Below, piece by piece: positions 1 to 8,758 of a stretch of 64,000 nucleotides of DNA (the stretch's first letter is position 1; each line of letters opens with the position of its first letter). The notes under the pieces are model-generated. The model was not told where the DNA came from and ran no database searches. It worked only from the letters and a program-made list of their open reading frames with translations. Made by a program: the position numbers and the translations under genes. This DNA is from Streptomyces sp. MspMP-M5 (GTDB taxonomy: Bacteria > Actinomycetota > Actinomycetes > Streptomycetales > Streptomycetaceae): contig NZ_KB891889.1 of NCBI RefSeq assembly GCF_000373585.1, positions 30,540-94,539 of the forward strand, written 5' to 3'.

Positions 1-206
1 TGAGCCGCTGCGCGGGGCTGGCTTCCCACGTTGTCGGGTTTCCCCGCCGTGGCCTGCGGCGCGGAGCCGCTGCGCGGGGCTGGCTTCCCACGTTGTCGGG
101 TTTCCCCGCCGTGGCCTGCGGCGCGGAGCCGCTGCGCGGGGCTGGCTTCCCACGTTGTCGGGTTTCCCCGCCGTGGCCTGCGGCGCGGAGCCGCTGCGCG
201 GGGCTG
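1..206. repeat. 62-bp tandem repeat, about 3.3 copies
   Basis: The same 62-bp unit starts at about 3, 65, 127 and 189, with the last copy cut off near 206. The copies are essentially identical. The first touches the window edge, so the array may extend upstream. The unit is G+C rich and contains a short CGGC/GCCG dyad. It can be translated in every frame without stops because of base composition, but no ribosome binding site or family match supports a protein. It is best treated as a non-coding minisatellite in an intergenic region. Confidence 0.9.
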
Positions 207-215
207 TTGGGTGCG

Positions 216-294
216 GTGACGGGCCTCCGGGGTAGGGGTGTGCCGGACTGCTTCGCTTTACGTCCGGCACACCCCTACCCCGGAGGCCCGTCAC
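216..294. repeat. Long perfect hairpin, 32-bp stem and 15-nt loop
   Basis: Positions 216-247 are the exact reverse complement of 263-294. The 15-nt loop reads CTGCTTCGCTTTACG. A stem this long and perfect would make a very strong bidirectional terminator or a cruciform. The loop and inner stem closely resemble the hairpin at 19753-19850 read on the other strand, so this looks like a member of a dispersed family and not a one-off terminator. Confidence 0.92.
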
Positions 295-423
295 CTCCCG
301 TGGGTGGGTGGAGATCCGGTGGGTGGGGGCTGGCGTAAGTGGTGCTGTGCGGGTGGGTTGCGGCGTGTGGGCGGGGGTGGGATGTGGTGTTCTTGGGGCG
401 TCGTCGACGAGAGGGCTGCTGTC

Positions 424-1593
424 GTGCAACGCCGTTTGCGGAGTGTGGTGTTGGTCGCCGTTTCGCTGGTTGTGGGGGCCGGGTGTTCGGCCGGTGGGGG
501 TGGCGTCGGTGCGGCGGGTGGGCGGCCGGAGGCGTCTGTGGGGGCGGGCTCGCCGCGGCCGTCGGTGTCCGGTGTGGTGGCGCCTGCCAAGGGGGCCGTG
601 CGGGTCACCGGGACGTTGGCCGGGGGGCTGAAGTCGCCGTGGGGCGTGGCCGTGCTGCCGGGTGGGGATCTGCTGGTCGGTGAGCGGGACAGCGGGCGGA
701 TCGTGCGGGTGGCCGCGCACGGCGGGAAGGTCACCGAGCTGGGGTCGGTCCCGGGGGTGGAACCGGGGAGCGAGGGCGGGCTGCTGGGGCTCGCGGTGCC
801 CGCGTCGTTCGGCACCGACCACCAGGTGTACGCGTACTTCACCACGGCGTCCGACAACCGCATCGCGCGCATGATCTACGACGAGCGGCGGGAGCCCGGC
901 AATCAGCTGGGCGCGCCCAACACCGTCTTCAAGGGCATCCCGCGGGGCCGGATCCACAACGGCGGGCGGCTCGCGTTCGGCCCGGACCGGATGCTGTACG
1001 CGAGTACCGGCGACACCGGTGACAAGGCGCCGGCGCAGGACAAGGGCTCGACGGCCGGGAAGATCCTGCGGATGACCCCGGACGGCGAGCCGGCGCACGG
1101 CAACCCGGAGGCGGACTCGGTGGTGTACGACTACGGGCACCGCAATGTGGAGGGGCTCGCCTGGGACGGCGGGACGCGGCTGTGGGCCTCGGAGTTCGGG
1201 GAGAACGCCTGGGACGAGCTCAATCTGATCGAGCCGGGGCGGAACTACGGCTGGCCGCAGGTCGAGGGGAAGCGGAAGGGCGGTTCGGTCCCCGCGGGGT
1301 ACGCCGATCCGGTGGTGGTGTGGAAGCCGGCGGACGCCTCGCCCAGCGGGCTCGCGTACGCCAGGGGCTCACTGTGGATGGCCTCACTGCGCGGGGAGCG
1401 GCTGTGGCGGATCCCGCTGAACGGGACGCGGCCGGTGGCGGCACCGCAGGCGTTCCTGACGGGCGCGTACGGGCGGCTGCGGACCGTGGTGGCGGCCGGT
1501 GACGGGGCGTTGTGGCTGGTCACGAGCAATACGGACGGGCGCGGCACACCCCGCAAGGGGGATGACCGGATTCTCCGTCTGGAGGTGAGCTGA
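424..1593 (+). CDS. PQQ-dependent sugar dehydrogenase family lipoprotein (GSDH)
   Basis: Predicted 389-aa exported lipoprotein of the glucose/sorbosone dehydrogenase beta-propeller family, which oxidises sugars or related alcohols with PQQ on the outer face of the membrane. The N-terminus has basic residues, a hydrophobic run and the lipobox VGAGC near residue 20. Family landmarks are SPWGVAVLPGG (~70), HNGGRLAFGPDRMLYASTGDTGD-like propeller motifs (~178) and ASEFGENAWDELN (~256). The GTG at 424 is chosen because GAGAGGG lies 8 nt upstream and the signal peptide starts directly after it. An in-frame ATG at 382 is the alternative. The substrate cannot be told from sequence, and some actinobacterial members may not use PQQ. 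Confidence 0.88.
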   Translation: MQRRLRSVVLVAVSLVVGAGCSAGGGGVGAAGGRPEASVGAGSPRPSVSGVVAPAKGAVRVTGTLAGGLKSPWGVAVLPGGDLLVGERDSGRIVRVAAHGGKVTELGSVPGVEPGSEGGLLGLAVPASFGTDHQVYAYFTTASDNRIARMIYDERREPGNQLGAPNTVFKGIPRGRIHNGGRLAFGPDRMLYASTGDTGDKAPAQDKGSTAGKILRMTPDGEPAHGNPEADSVVYDYGHRNVEGLAWDGGTRLWASEFGENAWDELNLIEPGRNYGWPQVEGKRKGGSVPAGYADPVVVWKPADASPSGLAYARGSLWMASLRGERLWRIPLNGTRPVAAPQAFLTGAYGRLRTVVAAGDGALWLVTSNTDGRGTPRKGDDRILRLEVS

Positions 1594-1667
1594 TCCCTTT
1601 TGCGGGGCGGCTGCTTAGACTCGGTGGCGGGGACGGGTGGACCAGTGGTCACGCCGAAGGGGGCATC

Positions 1668-1841
1668 GTGTTCAACGTCGTGGAAGAGCTGTTCGCGCCC
1701 GGCCGGAAGCACACCGACGAGGAGCGGCAGCGGATGACGCTGGTGGTGGACGACGTCGGGGACGAGGATCCGGGGAAGGGGCCGATCGACCTGGCGTCCG
1801 GGGTGGTGGTCGTCCGGGCGGCGCAGGGGCAGCAGTCGTGA
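1668..1841 (+). CDS. Small DUF6191-like protein
   Basis: A 57-aa ORF with GTG start reading MFNVVEELFAPGRKHT and then an acidic stretch DDVGDEDPGKGPIDL and a hydrophobic VVVV segment. I recognise this layout as the short Streptomyces family called DUF6191, of unknown function. It lies 74 bp after the sugar dehydrogenase on the same strand and converges with the LuxR gene, with 64 bp between the stops. Third codon positions are mostly G or C, as expected for a real gene. There is no membrane segment or signal peptide. Confidence 0.7.
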   Translation: MFNVVEELFAPGRKHTDEERQRMTLVVDDVGDEDPGKGPIDLASGVVVVRAAQGQQS

Positions 1842-1905
1842 TCCAGCCGTGGGCGGCCCGTTGCCTGTGAGGGTGGCCTCGGTGTCTGCGGGCCGGCCGG
1901 TGGTG

Positions 1906-4900
1906 TCAGGTGGCCGGTTCCATGGTGGGTGAGGGGTCGGCGAAGAGGCGGAGGCGGTGGGCTACGGCGCCTGCCTCGCCGCGGCCGGAGACGCCCAGTT
2001 TGGCGAGGATGTTGGAGACGTGGACGCTGGCGGTCTTCGGTGAGATGAACAGTGCGTCGGCGATCTGGCGGTTGCTGCGGCCGTCGGCGACGAGGCGGAG
2101 CACGTCCCGCTCGCGGGGGGTCAGGCCGAGGGTCTCGGCGGCGGACGGTGGTGCGGCGGCCGCGGGGCCGTTCGCCGCGGCCGGTGTCGTCCGGTCGGGG
2201 AGGGGTATCCGGGCGCGCTGGGCGAGGAGTTCGAGTTCGCCGATCAGGGGGCGGGCGCCCATCTCGACGGCGGCGGTGTGGGCCTGGCCGAGGAGCAGTA
2301 CGGCGGCCTCGCGCGGGGTGCGGCGGTCGAGGCCGGCGGTGGCGCGCTCGGTGCCGTGCAGCAGGGACTCGGCCCAGCGGCGGCAGCACCAGGCCAGCTC
2401 GTGCGGCCGCTCCAGCGGCTCGAAGGCGGCGACCGCCTCGGCCCAGGCGTCGGGCGACTCCCGGCCCTCGGCGCGGCGGAGTTCGGCCTCGACCGCCGTG
2501 CCGTAGGCGTCCCACACCGGGGAGAGCCGGGCCAGCCGCTTGGCGGCGGCGCGGATGCGGGCGAGGATCCCGGGCCGGTCGGGGGCGGCGGCGGGCAGGC
2601 CGCGGGCGTCGGACTCGGCGGCGGCCGCCGCCCACAGCAGCGGCCAGGCGTAGCGGTGCAGTCCGGGGGCGGAGCCGGCCTCCAGGGCGGACCGGACGAG
2701 GATGGCGCGGGCGTCGAGGATGCGGCCCTGGCGGGCGGCGAGGCGCAGGGCGTGCCGGGCCATGGGCAGGGCGTGCTGCAGCTGGGGGTCGTGGGTGCCG
2801 TAGTGCTCCTGGGCGACGGCCAGTTCGCGTTCGGCGGCGGCGAGGTCGCCCTCGTCCAGGGCCAGGCCGGTGAGCCGGCTGGCGGCCAGGGCGATGGCGC
2901 GGTGGTCCTGGGCGAGGCGGCGGGCGTCGGCGGCGGCCCGGCCGGCCTCGGCCCAGCGGCCGAGGGACTGGAGCGACTCGGCGCGGTTGCTCAGCACCCA
3001 GCTGGCGGTGTTCTTCAGGCCGTAGCGGGTGGCGAGTTCGACGCCCTGCTCGGTGACCTCGACGGCCTCGCGGGACCGGCCGACGCCTTCGAGGGTGCCC
3101 GGGAGGTTGATGTGGCCGCGGCCGATGACGGCGAAGTAGCCGCCCTGCACGGCGCGGTCGAGGACGGTGCGGAACTCGCCGAGGCCGCCCTCGACGTCCC
3201 CGGCGTCCACCCGCAGCCCCGCCAGCGTCACCCGGGAGTTCAGCTCGGCCTCCTCGTCGCCCACCAACCGGGCCAGTTCCACGGCCCGTTCGGCGGTGGT
3301 GAAGGTGCCGGGGCCCGGTTCGTGGAGCATCTGCCAGCTGGCGACGGCGGCCATGACCGTGGCGTGCACGGAGGACGGCGGCAGGCCGCGCATCAGCTCC
3401 TGGGCCCGGCCCAGGTCCTCCCAGCCGTCGCCGCGGCCGGTGCCCTGGCAGAGCCGGGAGCGCTGCACCAGGAACCAGGCGGTGCGCAGGGGGTCGTTCT
3501 CGGAGCGCAGGGCGCGCAGGGCGCGTTTGGTGATGGTGAAGGCGCGCTCGCCGTCGCCGGAGAGCCGGGCGGCCACCGCGATCTCGGCGAGCAGGTCCAG
3601 GAAGCGCAGGGCGTCGTCGTCGCAGCCGCAGGCCGGGTACGCCTCGGCGTAGTCGACCGGGCGCACGCCCTGGCGGACCTCGGGGGGCGCGTCGTCCCAC
3701 AGCTCCAGGGCGCGGTCCAGCAGCCGCAGTTGCTCGGCGTAGGCGTGCCGGCGGCGGGCCTGGACGGCGGCGGCGAGGACGGCGGGCAGCGCCTTGGCGG
3801 CGTCGTGGGCCTTGTACCAGTAGCTGGCGAGACGGGTGGCGCAGACCTCCGAGCGGACCAGGGACGGGTCGGTCTCCAGGGCGAGGGCGTAGCGGCGGTT
3901 GAGGCGGGTGCGCTCGCCGGGCAGGAGGTCGTCGACGACGGCCTCGCGGGCCAGGGCGTGCCGGAAGCGGTAGCCGGTGCCGTCCTGGGTGGGGATCAGG
4001 GTGTTGGTGCCGACGGCGGCCCGGAGCGCCTCGATGAGGTCGTCCTCGGGCATCTGGCAGACGGCGGCGAGGAGTTCGTGCTCGACGGTGGAGCCGCCCT
4101 CGGCGGCGATCCGCACCACCCGCTGGGCGTCCTCGGGGAGCGCCTCGACGCGCACCAGCAGCAGGTCGCGCAGCGGGTCGCTGAGGCCGTAGACGCAGCC
4201 GTCGGCGAGGCTGCGGGCCAGTTCCTCGACGAAGAAGGCGTTGCCCTCGGAGCGTTTGAAGACCCGGTCGACGGTGTCCTCCTCGGGCTCGCCGCCCTGG
4301 ATGCCGGCGATCTGGGAGCGGACCTCGTCGCGGTTGAAGCGGTCCAGCTCGATGCGGCGGACGGTGCGCATCCGGTCGATCTCGGCGAGGAACGGGCGCA
4401 GCGGGTGGCGGCGGTGGATGTCGTCGGAGCGGTAGGTGGCGACGAGGAGGATGTGGGCGTCGTGGAGGGTGCGCAGGAGGTAGGCGAGCAGCTCGCGGGT
4501 GGAGCGGTCGGCCCAGTGGAGGTCCTCGACGAGGATGACGAGGGTGCGCTGGGCGGCGAGCCGCTCCAGGAGGCGGGCGGTCAGCTCGAAGAGCCGGGCC
4601 CGGCCCAGCTCCTCGTTGCCCGACTCGCCCGCCGGCTCGCCCAACTCCGGCAGGATGCGGGCCAGTTCGCCCTCCTGGCCCAAGACGGCGGTGGCCAGCT
4701 CGTCCCGGAGCTGGGCGTTGAGGCTGTGCAGGATCGAGGAGAAGGGGGCGAACGGCAGGCCCTCGGAGCCGATCTCGATGCAGCCGCCGAGCGCGACGTG
4801 GGCGCCGCGGGCGCGGGCCGTCTCGCAGAACTCCTCGACGAGGCGGGTCTTGCCGACTCCGGCCTCGCCCCCGATCAGCAGGGCCTGCGGCTCGCGGGAC

Positions 4901-4998
4901 GCCGCGGCCCGCGCCAGCGCGTCGCCCAGCTCGGCGACTTCGGCCGCGCGGCCGACGAAAACGGGACTGAGGGGTCTGCTCTCCACGGTGCCGAGCAT
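1906..4998 (-). CDS. Large ATP-binding LuxR-family transcriptional regulator (LAL type)
   Basis: A protein of about 1030 aa with an N-terminal AAA ATPase module, a long middle region and a C-terminal LuxR DNA-binding domain. Walker A is GGEAGVGKT near residues 43-51, and Walker B is LVILVEDLHWAD near 165. The C-terminus has LGLTPRERDVLRLVADGRSNRQ-type HTH residues and a KTASVHVSNILAKLGV recognition helix. The middle is helical and TPR-like, as in MalT-like regulators. ATG 4998 is chosen because homology begins there (SPVFVGRAAEV); GTG 4986 is possible. The frame stays open to 5127, but that part overlaps the next gene and looks non-coding. The inducer and targets are unknown. Confidence 0.9.
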   Translation of the reverse strand: MLGTVESRPLSPVFVGRAAEVAELGDALARAAASREPQALLIGGEAGVGKTRLVEEFCETARARGAHVALGGCIEIGSEGLPFAPFSSILHSLNAQLRDELATAVLGQEGELARILPELGEPAGESGNEELGRARLFELTARLLERLAAQRTLVILVEDLHWADRSTRELLAYLLRTLHDAHILLVATYRSDDIHRRHPLRPFLAEIDRMRTVRRIELDRFNRDEVRSQIAGIQGGEPEEDTVDRVFKRSEGNAFFVEELARSLADGCVYGLSDPLRDLLLVRVEALPEDAQRVVRIAAEGGSTVEHELLAAVCQMPEDDLIEALRAAVGTNTLIPTQDGTGYRFRHALAREAVVDDLLPGERTRLNRRYALALETDPSLVRSEVCATRLASYWYKAHDAAKALPAVLAAAVQARRRHAYAEQLRLLDRALELWDDAPPEVRQGVRPVDYAEAYPACGCDDDALRFLDLLAEIAVAARLSGDGERAFTITKRALRALRSENDPLRTAWFLVQRSRLCQGTGRGDGWEDLGRAQELMRGLPPSSVHATVMAAVASWQMLHEPGPGTFTTAERAVELARLVGDEEAELNSRVTLAGLRVDAGDVEGGLGEFRTVLDRAVQGGYFAVIGRGHINLPGTLEGVGRSREAVEVTEQGVELATRYGLKNTASWVLSNRAESLQSLGRWAEAGRAAADARRLAQDHRAIALAASRLTGLALDEGDLAAAERELAVAQEHYGTHDPQLQHALPMARHALRLAARQGRILDARAILVRSALEAGSAPGLHRYAWPLLWAAAAAESDARGLPAAAPDRPGILARIRAAAKRLARLSPVWDAYGTAVEAELRRAEGRESPDAWAEAVAAFEPLERPHELAWCCRRWAESLLHGTERATAGLDRRTPREAAVLLLGQAHTAAVEMGARPLIGELELLAQRARIPLPDRTTPAAANGPAAAAPPSAAETLGLTPRERDVLRLVADGRSNRQIADALFISPKTASVHVSNILAKLGVSGRGEAGAVAHRLRLFADPSPTMEPAT

Positions 4999-5077
4999 CG
5001 CACAGGGGTCCGACACTCCGGCAGTGGTGTGCGGCACACCCACAACTGCCCCTGTGGTGTCCACGGTCCGGGTGCGG

Positions 5078-5269
5078 TCAGGCGGCGGCGCGCCGGACGC
5101 GCCCCCACCGCCGGCCCCGGCCCGCACTCACCCGCCCTCCGGGTTCGTCCTCCCCGGAGCGGGCGGTGGCCCGCGGCGCGCGGGCGGCCTCGCGCGCCAG
5201 GCGGTGGCGGTCGGCCTCGCGACGCAGTTCCTCGTAGCGGACCCGGAGTTCGAGTTCGGAGGCGTACAT
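5078..5269 (-). CDS. Small helical basic protein, unknown function
   Basis: A 63-aa ORF starting MYASELELRVRYEELRREAD. It begins with an amphipathic, charge-rich helix and ends in an Arg/Gly-rich tail. A good ribosome binding site (GGGGAG, 5 nt before ATG) supports the start at 5269 over the upstream in-frame ATG at 5332. It lies 79 bp upstream of the LuxR regulator on the same strand and may be co-transcribed with it. I do not recognise a named family. Confidence 0.6.
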   Translation of the reverse strand: MYASELELRVRYEELRREADRHRLAREAARAPRATARSGEDEPGGRVSAGRGRRWGRVRRAAA

Positions 5270-5522
5270 GGTGGCTCCCCTTGGGACGCGGTGGTGGCGC
5301 CGGGCCGGTCGCCCGGCGCCTTCGACCACCACTCTCGTCGCCCAGGGGGGTCCGCCACATCGGGAGAGTTCCCGATCTTCGGGCCGTGGCGGGGCCGAGA
5401 AACCGGGGGCGGCGGGCGGCCGGGGGCTCAGAATCCCGCGCCCGGGGGCGTGCGGGACCTGAGAAATCCGCCGCCGCGCCCCGGGCGCCTTAGGCGCGCC
5501 CGCCGCCGGCCTTAGGAGCGGC

Positions 5523-6191
5523 TCAGGCGCCGCCGCCCGGTGCCTTAGGCAGGCTCGGCAGGCTCGCGAACAGGTCGAGGTACATGCCCGCCGAGACCAG
5601 CAGCCCGAGGAGGCCGAGCGCCAGTCCGCCCCAGGCCACGGCCCGCGCCCAGGTGCTGCGCCGGCCGGTCAGCACCACCGCGGCGACGAGCATGGCGAGC
5701 ACCGCGAACACCCCGTTGACCAGGGCGGTGGTGTGCCAGGGGGCGCCGTAGAGGGTGGCGATCTGGTCGGTGGCCTTGCCGGACTGGAGCTTGATCTGGC
5801 CCAGCAGCGTCTGGCGTTCGGCGAGCAGGGTGCCGAGCCAGGTGCCGGTGACGGAGGCGAGGCCGAGCCCGGCCGCGACCACCGCGCCGGCGCCGGCGGC
5901 GGCACCGGACCGGGTGGGCTCGGGCTCCTCCTCCGGGGCGTCGGCCTCGTGCTCGGCGTCGGCCTTGTCGTTGTCGTTCTCGGCGGCGGTGTCGGTGTCG
6001 GCGGCTTTGTCGGTGCCGGTGCCGGATTCCGCGGCGGTCGCGGTCCGGCCGGCGGTGGTGCCGGCCTTGGCCTCGTCGGCTCCGGCGCCTTCGGCGGGCG
6101 GGCCGGCCGCCCCGTCCTCGGTCTCCCCGTTCTTGTGCGTCGCTTCCTTGATCGGCTCGTCGTCGGTTCGCTTGTCGGTCGTCGTTCCCAT
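5523..6191 (-). CDS. Membrane protein with long acidic cytoplasmic N-terminus
   Basis: A 222-aa protein. Residues 1 to about 100 are hydrophilic and low-complexity, rich in Asp, Glu, Ala, Thr and Lys, with no predicted fold. The rest holds three or four hydrophobic helices (GAGAVVAAGLGLAS, ALVNGVFAVLAMLVAAVVL, AWGGLALGLLGLLVSAGMYL). It ends in a short Pro/Gly tail. The ATG at 6191 follows the MMPL exporter stop (6257) on the same strand by 65 bp, so the two are probably one transcript. I do not recognise the family. A role as an exporter partner is only suggested by position. Confidence 0.75.
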   Translation of the reverse strand: MGTTTDKRTDDEPIKEATHKNGETEDGAAGPPAEGAGADEAKAGTTAGRTATAAESGTGTDKAADTDTAAENDNDKADAEHEADAPEEEPEPTRSGAAAGAGAVVAAGLGLASVTGTWLGTLLAERQTLLGQIKLQSGKATDQIATLYGAPWHTTALVNGVFAVLAMLVAAVVLTGRRSTWARAVAWGGLALGLLGLLVSAGMYLDLFASLPSLPKAPGGGA

Positions 6192-6256
6192 GGGCGCGAC
6201 CGTAGGTGCCGCGTCTGAGAGTCCGATGAGAACCGGCCCGCGGCCCGCTCCGGGCG

Positions 6257-8452
6257 TCAGACCGCCACCGGGGGCCGGTCGTCCGCCGGCGGGGCGGGTG
6301 CGGCGGGCTCCGGCGGCGGTTCGATGCTCAGGTGCGGCAGGCGGCGGTCCAGCCAGGCCGGCAGCCACCAGTTGGCGCCGCCCAGCAGGTGCATCAGGGC
6401 GGGTACCAGCAGGGTGCGCAGGACGAAGGCGTCCAGCGCGACCGCCGCGGCGAGGCCGATCCCGAACATGGCGATGATCCGGTCGCCGCTGAGGACGAAG
6501 GCCGCGAAGACCGCGATCATGATCACCGCGGCCGAGTTGATCACCCGGCTGGTCTCGGCGAGCCCGACGCGTACGGCCCGCCGGTTGTCGCCCGTCCGCC
6601 GCCACTCCTCGTACATCCGGCTGACCAGGAAGACCTGGTAGTCCATGGAGAGCCCGAAGAGCACCGAGACCATGATCACCGGGAGGAACGGCTCGATCGG
6701 GCCGGCGCTGCCCAGGCCCAGCGCCTCGCTCCCCCACCCCCACTGGAAGACCGCCACGACGATCCCGAACGAGGCGGCGACCGCCGCGAGATTCATCAGG
6801 GCGGCTTTGACGGGGATGCCGACGCTGCGGAAGGCGAGCAGCAGCAGGACGGAGCCGAGGCCGATCACCACGCCCATGAAGAGCGGCAGTTTGCCGACGA
6901 TGACGGCGGCGAAGTCGTCGTAGCCGGCGGTGACCCCGCCGACCCGCACCCGGAGCGTGGTGCCGTCGGCGGCGGCCGGCAGCACCGTGCCGCGCAGCCG
7001 GTCGACCAGGTCGGAGGTCCGCCGGGACTGCGGCGCGCTGTCCGGTACGACGGTGATCACGCCGGTGGCGTGGCCCCCGTCGAACTCCGGGCCGCCGACC
7101 TGGGCGACGCCGGGGGTGTGCCGGAGGGTGCCGGGGAGCTTGTCGAAGGCGAGCCGGTCGGTGGCGCCGTCCAGGGAACCGACCAGGGTCAGCGGCCCGT
7201 TGAAGCCGGGCCCGAAGCCGTCCGCCAGCAGGTCGTACGCCTTGCGGGTGGTGCTGGTCGCGGGGTCGTTGCCCTGGTCGGAGGTGCCGAGGCGGAGGCC
7301 GAGGGTGGGCAGCGCCAGGGCGACCATCACGGCGGCGGCGACGGCGCCGAGGAGCTTGGGGCGGCGGGCGACGAAGCCGGCCCAGCGGGCGGCGGCGCCG
7401 GTGCGCCGGTCGGGCCGCGGGCCCTCGGCGGCCAGCCGGCGGCGCTCGCGGCGGCCCAGCGCCCGGGTCCCGATCAGGCCGAGCAGCGCGGGCAGCAGGG
7501 TGACGGAGGCGGCGACGGTGAGGACGACGGTGAGCGAGGCGGCCAGCGCGACCCCGTTGAGGAAGCCCAGCCGCAGGGTGAGCATGCCGAGCAGGGCGAT
7601 GCAGACGGTGGCGCCGGCGAAGACCACCGCGCGCCCGGACACCGCCACCGCGCGCACCGCGGACTCCTGGACGGTGAGGCCGGCGCGCAGCCCCTTGCGG
7701 TGCCGGGTGACGATGAACAGCGCGTAGTCGATGCCCACGCCGAGGCCGATCAGCATGCCCAGCATCGGCGCGAAGTCGGCGACGGTCATGGCGTGGCCGA
7801 GCAGGCTGATCCCGGCGGCGGCGGTGCCGACGGCGGCCAGCGCGGTGATGATCGGCAGCAGGGTCGCGGCCAGCGATCCGAAGGCGAGGAAGAGCACCAC
7901 GGCCGCCGCGGCCAGCCCGATGAGCTCCGGCAGCCGTTCCTGTGGTGCCTGGGTGAGGGCGGCCCCGGAACCGCCGACCTCGACCTGGAGGCCGCCGCCG
8001 GCCGCCGCCCGCGCGGTCCGGACCACCGCGCCGGCCTGCGCCGGGGACAGGTCGTCGGGCGAGGCGCGGAAGGTCACCGCGGCGTAGGCGGTGTGCCCGT
8101 CGTGGCTGATCTGCCGGCCGCCGCCGGGCGCGTAGGGGCTCTGGACGGCGGCGACGCCGGGCAGCTCGGCGACGTCGGCGAGCGTGCGCTCCATGGTGGT
8201 GCGGACGTCGGCGGCGCGGACGCTGCCGGTGGCGGTGTGCCAGACGACGGTGTCGGTGTCGCCGGCGCGGTCCGGGAACGCCTTCGCCAGCAGCGCGCCG
8301 GCCTGCCCGGACTCGGTGCCGGGGACCGCGTAGTCGGTGGAGTACGCGGACCCGGCCAGGCCCGCCGCGGCGGCCGTCCCGGTGAAGGCGGCGAGCCAGA
8401 GGAGGATCACCACGAGGCGGCGCCTGAGGCACCAGCGAGCCAGAGCGGTCAC
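6257..8452 (-). CDS. MMPL/RND-family transporter
   Basis: A 731-aa inner-membrane exporter of the MMPL type, which in actinobacteria moves lipids, siderophores or drugs using the proton gradient. The layout is typical: a first helix at residues ~12-32, a large outside loop (~35-170), a block of helices (~176-350, with GLGVGIDYALFI carrying the charged DY motif), a second loop, then a second helix block with GLSMDYQVFLVSRM. The C-terminus is Pro/Ala rich. The GTG at 8452 is supported by the helix starting directly after it. A small membrane protein follows downstream. The substrate cannot be inferred. Confidence 0.92.
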   Translation of the reverse strand: MTALARWCLRRRLVVILLWLAAFTGTAAAAGLAGSAYSTDYAVPGTESGQAGALLAKAFPDRAGDTDTVVWHTATGSVRAADVRTTMERTLADVAELPGVAAVQSPYAPGGGRQISHDGHTAYAAVTFRASPDDLSPAQAGAVVRTARAAAGGGLQVEVGGSGAALTQAPQERLPELIGLAAAAVVLFLAFGSLAATLLPIITALAAVGTAAAGISLLGHAMTVADFAPMLGMLIGLGVGIDYALFIVTRHRKGLRAGLTVQESAVRAVAVSGRAVVFAGATVCIALLGMLTLRLGFLNGVALAASLTVVLTVAASVTLLPALLGLIGTRALGRRERRRLAAEGPRPDRRTGAAARWAGFVARRPKLLGAVAAAVMVALALPTLGLRLGTSDQGNDPATSTTRKAYDLLADGFGPGFNGPLTLVGSLDGATDRLAFDKLPGTLRHTPGVAQVGGPEFDGGHATGVITVVPDSAPQSRRTSDLVDRLRGTVLPAAADGTTLRVRVGGVTAGYDDFAAVIVGKLPLFMGVVIGLGSVLLLLAFRSVGIPVKAALMNLAAVAASFGIVVAVFQWGWGSEALGLGSAGPIEPFLPVIMVSVLFGLSMDYQVFLVSRMYEEWRRTGDNRRAVRVGLAETSRVINSAAVIMIAVFAAFVLSGDRIIAMFGIGLAAAVALDAFVLRTLLVPALMHLLGGANWWLPAWLDRRLPHLSIEPPPEPAAPAPPADDRPPVAV

Positions 8453-8758
8453 GGGCTGCTTCCCGGTTGTGCGCCGAAAACTCCCGGGAGCGGGTGGTGC
8501 CGAACGCGGACGGACAGGGCTTGCGGAACGGGGACGGCGCGGGTCCGCCGCGGCCGTGCGCCGACGCGGCGGACCCGCTTCCGAGTGCAGGGTGTCAGCC
8601 CGAAAAGATCCTTTGTCCTCTTTGTGGACTTCCCCACAGAGAACGCCGAGGAGCCAACCCTGCTTGTTTATCGGGCGGTTACGCCCACCAAAAGCCCCTT
8701 AACGGACTTTCCGCCCCTGCTCCCCTCCCCCGCATGCCCCCGACGTCGCCGCCGTGCG
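8453..8758. other. Intergenic region with an A+T-richer pocket
   Basis: This region lies between the MMPL start and the stop of the LLM gene, both on the minus strand. Besides the hairpin at 8541-8576, the segment ~8590-8720 is clearly less G+C rich than its surroundings. It holds a short dyad AAAG-ATC-CTTT at 8604-8614, about 150 bp upstream of the exporter. It is the likely place for the exporter promoter and an operator, but I could not assign convincing -10 and -35 boxes. Confidence 0.4.
8541..8576 (-). terminator. Terminator-like hairpin after the LLM oxidoreductase
   Basis: A perfect 12-bp stem (GGGTCCGCCGCG at 8541-8552 pairing with 8565-8576) with a 12-nt loop. It lies about 180 bp downstream of the LLM gene stop and upstream of the MMPL start on the same strand. 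There is no U tract, as is usual for Streptomyces terminators. Confidence 0.55.

Noticed and set aside
1..206. CRISPR array in the tandem repeats
   Set aside because: The units are directly adjacent with no unique spacers, and no cas genes are in the window.
31..338. Open frames across the 62-bp repeats
   Set aside because: The reading is only repeat translation, with no ribosome site and no match to a family.
1906..4998. Secondary-metabolite cluster around the LAL-type LuxR regulator
   Set aside because: LAL regulators often sit in such clusters, but none of the neighbours are biosynthetic enzymes.
2278..5493. 1071-residue open frame on the plus strand opposite the LuxR gene
   Set aside because: It is antisense to a gene with clear Walker and HTH motifs. 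Its Gly/Val/Ala/Gln-rich composition is what high-G+C DNA gives on the complementary strand, and no domain is visible.
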